A DNA stretch of 64,000 nt. Source: Cryptomeria japonica (Eukaryota > Streptophyta > Pinopsida > Cupressales > Cupressaceae). Shown here in pieces: positions 44,960 through 55,795 of the stretch (position 1 is its first letter; each line of letters opens with the position of its first letter). The notes beneath the pieces are model-generated. The model saw nothing but the letters and a program-made list of their open reading frames with translations, had not been told where the DNA came from and made no database searches. A program made the translations under genes and the position numbers. The DNA is taken from the NCBI RefSeq assembly GCF_030272615.1, contig NC_081406.1, positions 266,334,192 through 266,398,191 on the forward strand, given 5' to 3'.

Positions 44960-47806
44960 GTCTTTAATTTAAATCCAAGACTATTGTTAATTTGGTTGTG
45001 TTAGTGCAAGACTGGTAAATATTGTTGCGTTGATGAAGGGACTCATCAATCCTTGTCAATTCCTCTATTAGCTTGGCCTTGTCTGATGTGATCATGTTAT
45101 CACAAGTGACCTTCCTAGCTACATTATACCTTTCCACCAACTGTCGATTTGACACTTTTTTAAGAGTTTGAAACTCCTTGGAAATATGTTATGTCAAACC
45201 CTTAAGCTTGTCAGAAGGGCTAGCTACCTGACTGATCTTACATTCTGGAGCAAGCTGTTGCAAAATAGGAATGGCTTGCTCAATCACCTACTTGTCCTCT
45301 GATCCTTCCTTCATAAGCTTCTAAGCTACAACCATCATCAATTCAAAACTGCTCAACTGCTCAATATTCTTCTTCTCAAAATGACTAAAATCTACTTGAC
45401 CGGATGATTCAAGTGCCAACAATGAGGGACCAACAACTAGTGATGGTTTCGCTACCCTGGCTTCAATCTATTCTTGTTATTTTTGCTTCTCCTCTACCTT
45501 TTGATCCTCTTTATCTTGTACCTTCTCCATAGCACCGGTGGCTTCGCCACTTGGTGCAAGTATTTCTTCTGCCAATATATCAATAACCGGAGGAGAATTG
45601 TCCTCAATATTATATATTGGTTTATTTTCCTCTATATCCTTAGTTAATTTCTTATCCAAAACCGGTGGGTCTTCACCTAATATACCTTTCCCTCTAGCAT
45701 CAACCAGGATGTCTGGAATGTCAAACTTAGGAGGAACTTTCGGTGATGTAAAGAAGCTTGGATTATCAACAAAGAATTGTACCCATGCCTCATGTGTCTC
45801 CTTAACTATTTCATTCACTCTTCCCACCATTAAGCTAATATGCATGTGCTTACTCTGGAAAATTCTTTTATTAGAAAATTCAAGACACTGTTGCATCTTT
45901 TCTTCAGTTATAGCACCACATATAATTAACAGTTCCTGAATCTTTATATGCCTATCTTCCTCAATAGCTAATAATCTCCTAGTATCTAATTTATTATATA
46001 ATTATGTCAGAATCTGCTTCTCTATATCAAGTAAGGCCTTCTTATATATATCTAAGTATAACAAAATTGCTTCCTCAATCTCCTTTTGTTCAACATCATC
46101 CATATTTTCATAGTAATATTGTATATTACTCAAAATTCAATCCTTAGTAATTTGTTCTACCAATTCATCTACAGATAAAGGAGGAATAACTTTAACACTT
46201 TTACCAGATTCAGGAGCCATATATAAATCAAATATCTTCTTCTTATCAGGAGTGTGAGTTGTCTCTTTTATTGGTTTCCTCTTCTTTGTAGGCTTCCTCT
46301 CCTTCAAAGGTTTCTTATGGACTGTCGGAGGGGTGACCTTGGTTTTTTGTTGCTTTCCTTCCTCGAGATTCTTCCTCTAAATTCCCATGTAAATTTTGGG
46401 TATCTTAGGAGGTTCATCTTCAGTCTGAGATCCAAAAGCAACAAGGGCAATAAAGGTTTTAGGTTTCTTTCTTTTCATCACACCTTTGCTAGTTTTTGCT
46501 ATTAGCGAGGCCTGAACTGATTCCGAAGAGGATGACTCTGCTAGTCCAATAATTTGTTTGATCTCAATAGACATCTTCTTAATAGCATGTCCTACCTTAT
46601 TTATCTAACCTTCCCTCTTCTTCTTATTGAACCCTATTTGTACCTTTGATTCCTTCTGTTTAGCTGTCTCAAAAGTCTTTTCTGACTCATCTATCGAGGC
46701 ATCTATAAGTGTCTTGGCATATAGATCCAAGATCTTTGCATCAACTTTATAGCCCATCTTAGTTATCCATACCTTTCTAGGTTGCACTGCTTCCATTAAA
46801 TTTTCATCTTTCTTAACCATAAAGCAGATCTCAGTTAGTATTTATCAATAATGTGCTTAGGCACTCTTTCCCTTTATTTCATTGCCTTTTGAAAAGCCTT
46901 GAAATATCCCCATAAGGTGGATGCTTTGTCCTAACCTATGCTCCTTAAGGCATCTTTGATTTGCTTCCCTACCAGAATTTCAAAGGCCCATTGCCTTCTA
47001 CCAGATTCTAGGGTCTCATTAAGAAAGAATAGCATCAGACAAACAACAAGATTACCATACCAAAATACACCTTTCTTCTCACCCTTGATTTTCCCAAGAT
47101 TCAAAATTAACTCATCACACATCCACTGGCAAAGATCATGTTTTTTCATTTTCCTTGATCATCTTATGTGTACAGTAGATACAAGAACGAGAAACAAAAT
47201 TCAACCGATTAGATTGAGTTACCTTATATCCAATAACTATGTTGGAAAATTGCATGTCCTTATCTCTGATTGTACTAATCCTCATAGACCGATTGTCAAA
47301 TGTAGCACCAGTTATCTTTTTGACTTCATTGTTTGAGATTTTCTTCTTATCTTGTCTCTGACCAACTTGGGGTAAATCAGTAATTGTCAAAATGGCATCC
47401 TTAGTGATTTTATGAGTCATTCTAGCCACATAAACTTACCATGAATGCGGCTCAACACATAGCGTATGATTTCATCATCAAACTCGGGCATCTCCAAAAT
47501 GTAGGTAAACCCTAGATCCTTCAAATGTTTGAATTCTGATTTGATCACACCATTATTGTCCAACAATGTTTTCATATACATGGTTTTGATTTCTAATGTT
47601 CCCAAATCCTCCAAAGTGCAATGAATGTAAGCTCTGACATCCTTAACATAAAGATCATCATCGAGAACCCTAGAAAATGCATTGATTGAATCATCAACCT
47701 TCACAATCTAAGGGTGTTTCTTGAATATAGGGTGTGGATGATCCATAATATCAACCACAACAAGAGTAGAAACTTCTGCCAAAGCGAGGGCAGATTCATA
47801 AGCCAT
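44960..47806 (-). pseudogene. Element F ORF2 (broken homologue of E ORF2)
   Basis: Start M-A-Y-E-S-A-L-A-L-A-E at 47806 aligns with the E ORF2 start, followed by P-H-P-I-F-K-K against P-R-P-I-F-Q-L. A TAG near 47705, then Y-I-H-C-T-L-E-D-L-G ... L-S-R-I-H-G-K-F-M-W-L; in another frame I-T-K-D-A-I-L-T-I-T-D-L-P and N-R-L-N-F-V-S (47429-47136); then L-G-K-I-K-G-E-K-K-G and G-N-L-V-V-C-L-M-L (47149-46931). Several frameshifts. The later part (46820-44960) is K/E-rich and helical like E. Order and motifs match E throughout. Confidence 0.75.
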
Positions 47807-48186
47807 TTCAATTTCAAAAAAGATAGCTTGAAAACTGAGAAATACCTTAGAATCTTCGTCGATGAAAAGCCTTTGAAAATTTGCTTTGAATGTACTAGAA
47901 TTCGCCTGGAAATGCTCAAGATCACTCTGAATTGCCTTCAACTTGCTCTTCTTCACTCTGAATGCTTGGTGATAAAAATGAATCACTTTTTCCTTTTAAC
48001 CTATGAAACCCTAATTCCTTATTGACATAAATGATTATCGGCATATCATACTAGATCCAAGATCCATCAAATCTGCATCGGTGAATCTTTAGACTAATTT
48101 CTCCAATGTCAGAAACATGCTTTCAGACCACTACCGGGTTTAATGCAAGAGTTGCCATCAATTTTCCTCCCCCTAAGGTTGATACC

Positions 48187-49344
48187 TTAGTTACCAGATG
48201 AGTCTCCTGCTGGTGCAGGAACATTCTGCTCTACCGATTGAGTAACCGAGGTATTTACTTTAGCCTGTTGATCCTCAAATTTTCTAATCCATTTCTTTGC
48301 ATGTTCCTTTTGGATATCATCAACCTTTTTTTTTCCCTTCTCATCATTTCCTATCAATGGGTTCTTGCTTCTACAAAATTTAGCAATATGTCCTACTTTG
48401 TTGCATGCATAACAAGTGACATTGTTCTTTTCAATTTCATTGTTGTAACCTTGATCATTTCTTGACCTACATTGATTATCCATATGCCCAAACTTTCCAC
48501 ATGCATGACATTTCACATTCATTCTACAATCCATTTTCCTATGACCATACTTCTTGCAATTTGAACACTGACCAGGAACTGAATTATTATTCTGATTTGC
48601 TCTATTTTTGCATTGACTTGCTCTATGACCAAACTTATTGCAAACAAAACATCTATCATTAAATTTATGTGCATTGGGTTGCCTTACTGGTGATCTTTGA
48701 TTCTGGTTGTCTGGTGGATTCCCCTGATTTGCAGTACCGGAGCTTTCTCCATGCTCAAATCCAAGACCTCTAGTGTCTCCAGAGTCCCTTTGATTCTTGA
48801 ATAATTCATCGAGCTTTGCATAACTGACCCTGAACTTTTCTTTGTATTCATTAGCAGCATCTAGATCACTTCTTAGGACTATCATCATTCTCTCCAACTC
48901 TTGCTCATTATTTTGTGATTGCACCAATTCAGTTCTCAACACATCATTCTCATGCACCAACCTAATGCATTCATCAGAGCTATCTTTCAGAGATTTGGCA
49001 AGATTTTCTTCATTCTTCTTCTATTCTTCATTCTCCTTGTACATCCTCATGGTTAGGAATTGCATCTCATTCTTCATGACATCATTATCCTAACTCAACT
49101 TCTGACATAGTTCCTTTAAAGCATTCTTCTCTTCATCATCCTGATTTTGTAATTGATCATAAAGTTCTTTCCTCTTGGCTTGTGCAGATGGCAACCTCTC
49201 TTGTAGAGTAAGGATGAATTATTCTACAAATCTTAGATCATCTTTAGTAGAATTCAGCTCATCTTCTAGCTTCAAGTTCTTCAATCTTTCATAATAATAG
49301 TCTTCAAGTGCCACTTCAAGTTCTTTCATCAAACTCATCTCCAT
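48187..49344 (-). pseudogene. Element F ORF1: coiled-coil protein with four CCHC knuckles
   Basis: One reading frame of 386 codons from ATG 49344 (M-E-M-S-L-M-K-E-L-E) to 48187 with three in-frame stops (near 49219, 49090 and 49023) and no frameshift. The last 257 codons are open. After the coiled coil comes G-L-G-F-E-H-G-E-S-S-G, then four C-x2-C-x4-H-x4-C knuckles: C-F-V-C-N-K-F-G-H-R-A-S-Q-C, C-S-N-C-K-K-Y-G-H-R-K-M-D-C, C-H-A-C-G-K-F-G-H-M-D-N-Q-C and C-Y-A-C-N-K-V-G-H-I-A-K-F-C. Copia gag proteins usually have one. Probable RNA-binding structural protein. Confidence 0.85.
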
Positions 49345-49396
49345 GGATTCTGGATGTAGGATCTTCCTCAAGTTGTTAGACTTATTCTGAGGTACC

Positions 49397-49412
49397 AAGA
49401 TTTGATACCAAT
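49397..49412 (-). promoter_or_regulatory. Element F primer binding site (mutated)
   Basis: The minus strand reads ATTGGTATCAAATC next to the 5' LTR. It matches the iMet site except that AGAGC has become AAATC (two G-to-A changes). Confidence 0.8.
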
Positions 49413-50332
49413 TGTTGGAATCCAAGAACACTGAGAGGGGGGTGAATCAGTGTTCTGCCGATAATTAAGAATTTAATTCCTTTAGATACTTTTCCAATTA
49501 ACAACCAATAAGAATATAAACAAGATATAATAAACAAAGCAACCACAAATATCAACACCATAACACCATATATTTATATGTGAAAAACCTCAAAGAGGAA
49601 AAACCATGGTAGGATTTGTGACCCACAATATCTATCCACTGGCCAGCTGAATAAATATTACATAAAAAAGGGGCATGCACATGCAGGAAGGCACATTGCC
49701 TAGAGTGCACTACTCATCACAAAGGAGCCTCATTGACTACAGATATAAAGTATTGACTTATAAACAAAATTATGAACTCTGATTGTGCATCTGATATGCT
49801 GGATGAGTTTCAGTTTAAGTACTGACTATATTGGTTATCATTGTCTCCTTCCTTATGGGTAACCTAGTTCACTTCCCAATCCCATTGACAAATAACCAAG
49901 ACCGACAATAGATCATTAAATTCATATTCTGTCAATCAATATCTGGCTCTTATAATATCACATAACCTATAACATCTATATCCCAAAATGACCTAGCCGG
50001 ACTAACTTATATAGCCTTTACATACATAAACATGAATACCTTATTTGGACTTACAATCATATTACAAAAGATAAATACATGTCGGCCTAGACAAAAATAT
50101 AAACATTAATCTTCGTGACCGTTGCCACTAAAACCTTTGCCAGATCAATCTTCTATGTCAGCCTCCAAATATCGGTTCCTAGTTTGTTGGTTTCTCTTTC
50201 TTTCTAATTCCCTTGAATGTCATATGTTAAACCTTGAATACCAGAGGATACCAGATATGTATCCAACCCAAAATAATGTGTGTTACCATCAATGACAACA
50301 CCATAATCCTGGATGAGTGTCAAATGCCAACA
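49413..50332 (-). repeat. Element F 5' LTR
   Basis: 920 bp. On the minus strand it starts TGTTGGCATTTGACAC and ends TTGGATTCCAACA, with GATTCACCCCCCTCTCAG at 49431-49448 and the GTGGGTCACAAATCC / ATGG / TTTTCC block near 49590-49630. Confidence 0.88.
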
Positions 50333-50337
50333 TCATA

Positions 50338-53300
50338 TGATGCCACATCAGTTGCACAAGTATGGGAGCCTCTTTTGCATGATTATTAGTCTCACCTTTT
50401 TGGGGGGTTATTTTGGACACCTCGGAAAAAATCATGTTGATGTGGAATCATATTTGATGATGTGGCCCTGAAACCTTAGTTATAAGCAGGGGACATGCTA
50501 AGTAAGTTACTGTAAAAAATTGGGAGTGATTTGAAATTTCCATGTAGGATTTTGAGAAGCACAAAGTTAGGGTGCACAACTACTGGGTCTTGTCCCTTAC
50601 TTGCACGTGTTGCTATCTTGAGGACACCCTTAACATTATCATCAAGATGCCAGTTAAACTTGGGGATAATAGGTGGATCTATTTTCTTGTTGCCTATGTG
50701 GATTTATTTTCTTGTTGCCTACAAATCACCTATGAATATAGGCTTAGAGTATTTGTAGCAACGCTAAATTTGAATCTTAAAAAAGATGTAGCTTATTTTC
50801 TCTCACATCTAGGAAAAAGTGGGTATGTGGTTTGAGAAAATGGTAAGGAGATTGACTAAAGATAAAATATAAAAAATATCCCTAGTTCTAGTTGGATTGA
50901 AGGCCATAAAATGGTATGTGCTTCTTGTGTAGGAGATAAGTGATATTCATAGATAGTAAATTTGTGCAAATTTGGAGAAATTGGCTACGATGATGAAGGC
51001 AGTAGAGTATTTTTTAGATGCAAGACACTTAACGATGTGGAAAAGGAAAGAAAAAAAATATTTTTCTACCACCATAGTGAAAAGTTGCCAATTGCTTTTA
51101 TTTTTCTAGACATCCTCCCTAGATCAATTATTAAACTTGTTAAGAACCTTCAAATATGTATTAATTTCCACATTGAAATGAAATTTATCTTGAAGATTAT
51201 TGTAATTCCTACTTCTAATGATCAACTTAGTTTATTTCATGAAGAGAAAATGAACTCACTTCCAAACACATTTTGCCATCGACTAGTCCAAGGCCTTGTT
51301 AATTCGTGAGGATTAATTTCTTGTATAAAGATTTATATTTTTGTCTCTATATTTGTTATGTGGCATATTTTTCTTGCCTCTTTGTGATGTTAGGGCCTAT
51401 ATTAGCAAGTGAAAAATTATTCAAAAATGTTCTTGATATAGTGTTTTGCCTTCGATTATACTTATCACAAGCCTAAATATCTTAAATTATAGAAATTTTG
51501 AAGTGTTATAGATGATTGTGTTTATTTGTAGCCTTTATTAGGTTTATAGGTTTCCTCTTACTAGGTTTATTTCCATCCATTCAGTGAAACCCATCATTTA
51601 CATTTTGTTTGAGACCTTAGACCATTTCAGTCTTTTAGACTTCTTATTCCCTAGGTATTTAACCATGGCTTTACTCATGTTTCCACTCCCTACTTTGTCT
51701 TTGCCTTGGGCCCAAGGATTTTAGGTCTCCATGTTATATGTACTTTTTAAGCTATAAAACTAATCCATGAACCATAATTATTCTCCACTTACACTTTTCC
51801 ATTCTTTCTCTCCATTATCATTGAGTATTCACCATCTATAGTTATTAATTTAAGGATTCTCTTTTCCTTAAAGTCTTAAAATATTGGGCTTTTATTAATT
51901 TCCCTACTCATTTTCTACAGATGCCCACTCCTCATCTTCTTTCCTCCTTGTTGAGCCCAAACTAGTAGGATTACTCATACTATCATAGCTAAAAGGTATA
52001 AAGTATGTGGTAAAACCAATCTCTAAACCTTATTAGTCTTCCACCCTGTTTCACCTACCATTTTTCCTCCTAGCATTAGACACATCCTATTTCAATTATC
52101 TAAGGTTAACTATATAATATGATTATTTGGACATGATAAAGATATGAACCACTAGGGAGGGGAATATTAATTTAGACTAAAGGCCTAGTAGAAATTGTAG
52201 ATAGACTAATAAGGTTTATAGTGAAGAAAAGGAAATCTTAATAGAAAAATAAAACCTACCTAGCATGATGAAGAGAGGATCCTACACTAATGATAAAAAA
52301 TTAGTCACGTGTACAAGAAATAGCCTACTCAAAAAAATTAGGGCTAGGAAGAGTATCTCACCTTAGTCCATATAAAGTATCTTGGCTACAAAGAGGTAAT
52401 TGGGTATTGTTGAATTGATTAGTTAGATTCAAATAGGAATTTATTATGGTAAAACAATGATATTCCATGTACTTCTACGGATACTATGGGAGAATGGTAA
52501 GAGAGATACCCATTATGATATAATGACTACTCATACCTTTGTGATGAACATAATAAATCATCATTCCATTGATCACCCAGAAGAGAGGTGTAAAGAAATA
52601 AAATAATGTTACTACTCGATAGGTAAAAATTATTGAGGGAAGTGAAATACCAATTTTCTTGTTTTACTAAAAATTTTACCAAATAAATATAAGTAGACAT
52701 AGTAAAGGGTCTCAAATTCAAGTATGTATGTCTCAGTACTTAAACTTATGAGATGTAAGAAGCGTGTGGAATAAAAATAATGCATAGTGTCAACACATAT
52801 GTTGACAATTTAGTATCTATGGAACTATAATTTTGAGCAATGTGTGATATTAAAAAATGTTGCAACTAGATACAATATATACGATAGCAAGGAGCCTCAA
52901 AAGGAATAAGAGGATCAATAGTTGTTGACATTTTATTTTTATTATAAAAAGGGATGTATTGAAGAGGAAATAGTTGTAAAAAGTATGGTCCAAGTTGATT
53001 AATCTAATTTAAGTGAATGAAAGAGGAAATAGAGAAAGTGTCAATCATGATAGTGAAATAGGATAGAATGCATGTTATTACATTCAAAGGACTATATGCT
53101 AATACAATGTGTGATTGATAACTAGTTTTGAAAGTTAAGCTAATATGTGAGATCTATAATGAACCACTAAAAATTAAAGAGGAGGTGAAAAATATTTAGT
53201 GTTACAAATATGGTCAGTGGAGGTACATATTTTTTTCCCTTTATAGGGCAATAAATTATAAAAAGACATAGTATAGATAAGTATGTAATAAATTGAAGAA

Positions 53301-53981
53301 GTACAATTCTACAAGAGAGGAGAAAAATGGGTAATATATGCTCAATGCAACCCAAGAGGGAGCAAGTGACAATGATGTCATAGCAAAGAATGGTGAAGTA
53401 TAGAAGGAACTACATAAAAGTGCATATATAAATTAATGATTGCTATAATAGTATTCTTATTGATTTCTATGGAGAAGAGAAATATTGTGTCCAATGGTAG
53501 ATAATAAGGAGATAAAGGAGAAGGTACACGTTAGAGAATAAGGAGATAAATAAGAAAAAAATATAATGGATGAGTACTTTAAATCCATCATGCAAGTAGA
53601 GTTGATCTCTAAAGAACAATTTCCTCTACAAGATTATGTGTTAAATAAATAACCAATAATGATGTAGTAGACAATGATATCAAGGGTGAAAAGAGCTCTA
53701 TATATTATCTAATAAATTTGTGCTAATTTACTTATGTCATACATATTAATGAAGAGAGTTATTTTTTATGATTTGTATATGATTTATATATAGGTAGTAT
53801 TGAACTACATATTTCACAATATGATGAAGAGGATATGTTATTTGTGTTAGATACATGGAGGAAGAAGATGTAGGATATCCAACTATAATTGTACTTTCAA
53901 GAAAATAGCTTATGAGATAAAATAATAAAATTTTGATAGTGAGAAAAGAATCACATTTTTTAACCCTATTAATTTAGTTTT
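50338..53981. other. Interior of element P, unassigned
   Basis: AT-rich sequence between F and the right PPR arm. Two open frames, 50531-50835 (overlapping frames, V-D-L-F-S-C-C-type) and 50962-51309 (115 codons, M-C-K-F-G-E-I-G-Y-D-D-E-G start), have no recognised relatives. 51310-53981 shows many stops in all frames and no TE motif. A transposase, if ever present, is not recognisable here. Confidence 0.45.
50962..51309 (+). CDS. Hypothetical open frame in element P
   Basis: 115 codons, moderately hydrophobic second half (F-I-F-L-D-I-L, F-I-L-K-I-I-V-I), ending TGA. No motif, no signal peptide, no recognised family. It could be chance in AT-rich DNA or a degraded piece of the P element gene. 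Confidence 0.2.
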   Translation: MCKFGEIGYDDEGSRVFFRCKTLNDVEKERKKIFFYHHSEKLPIAFIFLDILPRSIIKLVKNLQICINFHIEMKFILKIIVIPTSNDQLSLFHEEKMNSLPNTFCHRLVQGLVNS

Positions 53982-54460
53982 CCAAAGCTCCCATTTTGGC
54001 ATAGGTAGGCATAATGCTAGCTTTACAGCTATGAATGTCCATATACTTTGGAAGTTTCATTGTCAACAAATCCATTTTGTTCGTATCCTGCAATCATGGA
54101 ATTCCATGAGACCAAAATTCTTTGAGGCAGATTGTCAAATAGTTCACTTGCATTGCATATGCTTCCAAATTTTGCAACCATGTTTACCAGGGTAGTTGCA
54201 GCTACAACATCTAACGCCTATTCCAAAGCTCCTATTTTAGCACACGCAGGGAGGATGCTGGCAAGGGTTGAGGAGCATGACTTAACGCCTACAGAATGCA
54301 TTTTCTTGAAAGTTTCTAAAGCCTTTTCAACAAACCCATTTTCTGCATATCCTGCAACCGTAGTATTCCATGGTCAAGCAATTTAGTGCCTCATCTTTAC
54401 TTCTGCATTTTGCATACATGCCTACCAGATCTTTTCCAACTACAATAACTCACTAAACTC
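53982..54460 (-). pseudogene. PPR protein fragment on the minus strand (right arm of P)
   Basis: Reading the minus strand from 54455: V-G-M-Y-A-K-C-R-S-K-D-E-A-L-N, T-V-A-G-Y-A-E-N-G-F-V-E-K-A-L-E, T-L-A-S-I-L-P-A-C-A-K-I-G-A-L-E then TAG, V-S-W-N-S-M-I-A-G-Y-E-Q-N-G-F-V, and a second M-P-T-Y-A-K-M-G-A-L near 53990. These are consecutive PPR motifs of the plant type, broken by stops and frameshifts. It mirrors the plus-strand PPR in the left arm. Confidence 0.85.
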
Positions 54461-54599
54461 ATACATGCTTTTACATTTACTCCTGCAGCACAACAACTTG
54501 TCATGTTGGGTGGGCGGGAGAAACAGTTTGAAATTTTAAAGTCACCTGCATCCACCAAATGGCATCAATTAATGGCACACATGAGTGGATGGATCATGA

Positions 54600-54662
54600 T
54601 TGGGCCCACACCATCCACCTAACTGTGGTCAATGCTTTGAGTGTGTTGGTTAAGCCCAGTCA
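54600..54662 (-). repeat. Element P right terminal inverted repeat
   Basis: The reverse complement starts TGACTGGGCTTAACC and matches the left end over 54603-54655. It is immediately followed by the TTTGTTGG target copy. Confidence 0.8.
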
Positions 54663-54670
54663 TTTGTTGG

Positions 54671-54740
54671 TGATATCTTCTTTTTTTGCATTGACGGTTT
54701 TTCACATTCATATGTTGCCATCAATGCCAAAGGGGGAGAT
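54671..54740 (+). promoter_or_regulatory. Element H 3' tail, second part, with polypurine tract
   Basis: Resumes H after P. It ends GCCATCAATGCCAAAGGGGG plus AGAT (54717-54740) directly before the 3' LTR, the functional-looking polypurine tract. Confidence 0.85.
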
Positions 54741-55795
54741 TGTTAGATTTGGTTGATCATTGTTTCTACTAAGATATGTTATTTTTATTGATGTCAACAT
54801 ATTCCTGTGAGTTATTTCGATGAGTTTGGAAAGATTTTTTGATTCAGTTTTGTAGTTTGGTTTTGTTGATCACTATTTTGCAGAATCCGGTATTTCCTCC
54901 GATATATTCCGGTGTGATCATATCTTCTGCAGAAACTTTGGATTATTGTTTGGGATGATCTTGTGTATCTTCATTTTAAATAATTCATTATTCGGTTCTC
55001 CCCAAGTTATCTTTCCTCGTGATAGTTGTTGATTGGTTGTGTTCTTGAACTTTGAGATGTTGACCGATGAAAATTTGAAAAGAGGTGTTGGTGCAACTAT
55101 TGTGGATGATTCTAACATGCTTGATGGTGTTTCCTAGTCATGTCATATTTGTTTTGGTGATCCACATTGATCATTGTGCATGTTTTTGGTGGTTTTCCTT
55201 AACCGGTGATGATTTTCATGTTATGCAGTATTTCTGGTGGTGTAGCGTATTTCGGTTGATCTTGGCAGGATTTCTCGTGGATGTAATCATTTGGGAATTT
55301 GATTTAGGTCCATGCTATGTAATGTAAATCATAATATTGGTCTAGTGGTCTATCTCTGTATCATGCAATATATTTTTTGTGATTGTGAGATGAGGGTTGA
55401 GGGTTTAGCCAGCCTTGTTATCAAGGTTGATGATTTGTATATATAGGTGAGATGCTTATGTAATTTAGGTGTCGGTATTATGTCTGCATTATCAGAGAGA
55501 GGTGAATGTGCGAACAAGCATATAATCATTCAACGAAGTGTTGTATTGAGATTGGTGTTGCAGAGAAGATAATTGTGCTTAACCAGAATTGTCATCAGGC
55601 ATTTGTAGATGTTGTCATTACAGTTCATTCCTTTTGGATTGTAGTCTAAATCATATTGTAAGTCAGTGATACTTCCCTGAAGGTTGTAGCCCTCTGGGCA
55701 TATATCTTTTGAGTAGTGAGATCTAGGCAATGTGCATTCCCATTGTAATATTTTCACACACTACTGCAGATTATCATATTACTATGGGTAGGTTT

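Larger units (their letters stand above)
43805..50332 (-). mobile_element. Element F: second RT-less element of the E type, older
   Basis: Minus-strand element with 5' LTR 49413-50332 (920 bp) and a 3' LTR 43805-44642 that has lost its last roughly 57 bp and an internal 27 bp. It encodes proteins homologous to both E products in the same order and orientation. The left junction is a deletion into the flanking PPR region, so no target duplication can be checked. The flank right of the 5' LTR is TCATA. More frameshifts and stops than E, hence older. Confidence 0.88.
36088..54662. mobile_element. Element P: large TIR DNA element carrying PPR fragments, invaded by E and F
   Basis: Inserted in the H tail with the 8-bp duplication TTTGTTGG (36080-36087 and 54663-54670). 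The ends are inverted repeats: 36094-36144 matches the reverse complement of 54603-54655 at 42 of 51 aligned bases with one 2-base gap. Without E and F it would be about 5.5 kb. Both arms contain PPR gene sequence pointing inward. No transposase was recognised. The 8-bp duplication and long TIR could fit a Mutator-like element (usually 9 bp; the ninth base differs here) or another superfamily, so class is open. Confidence 0.75.
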
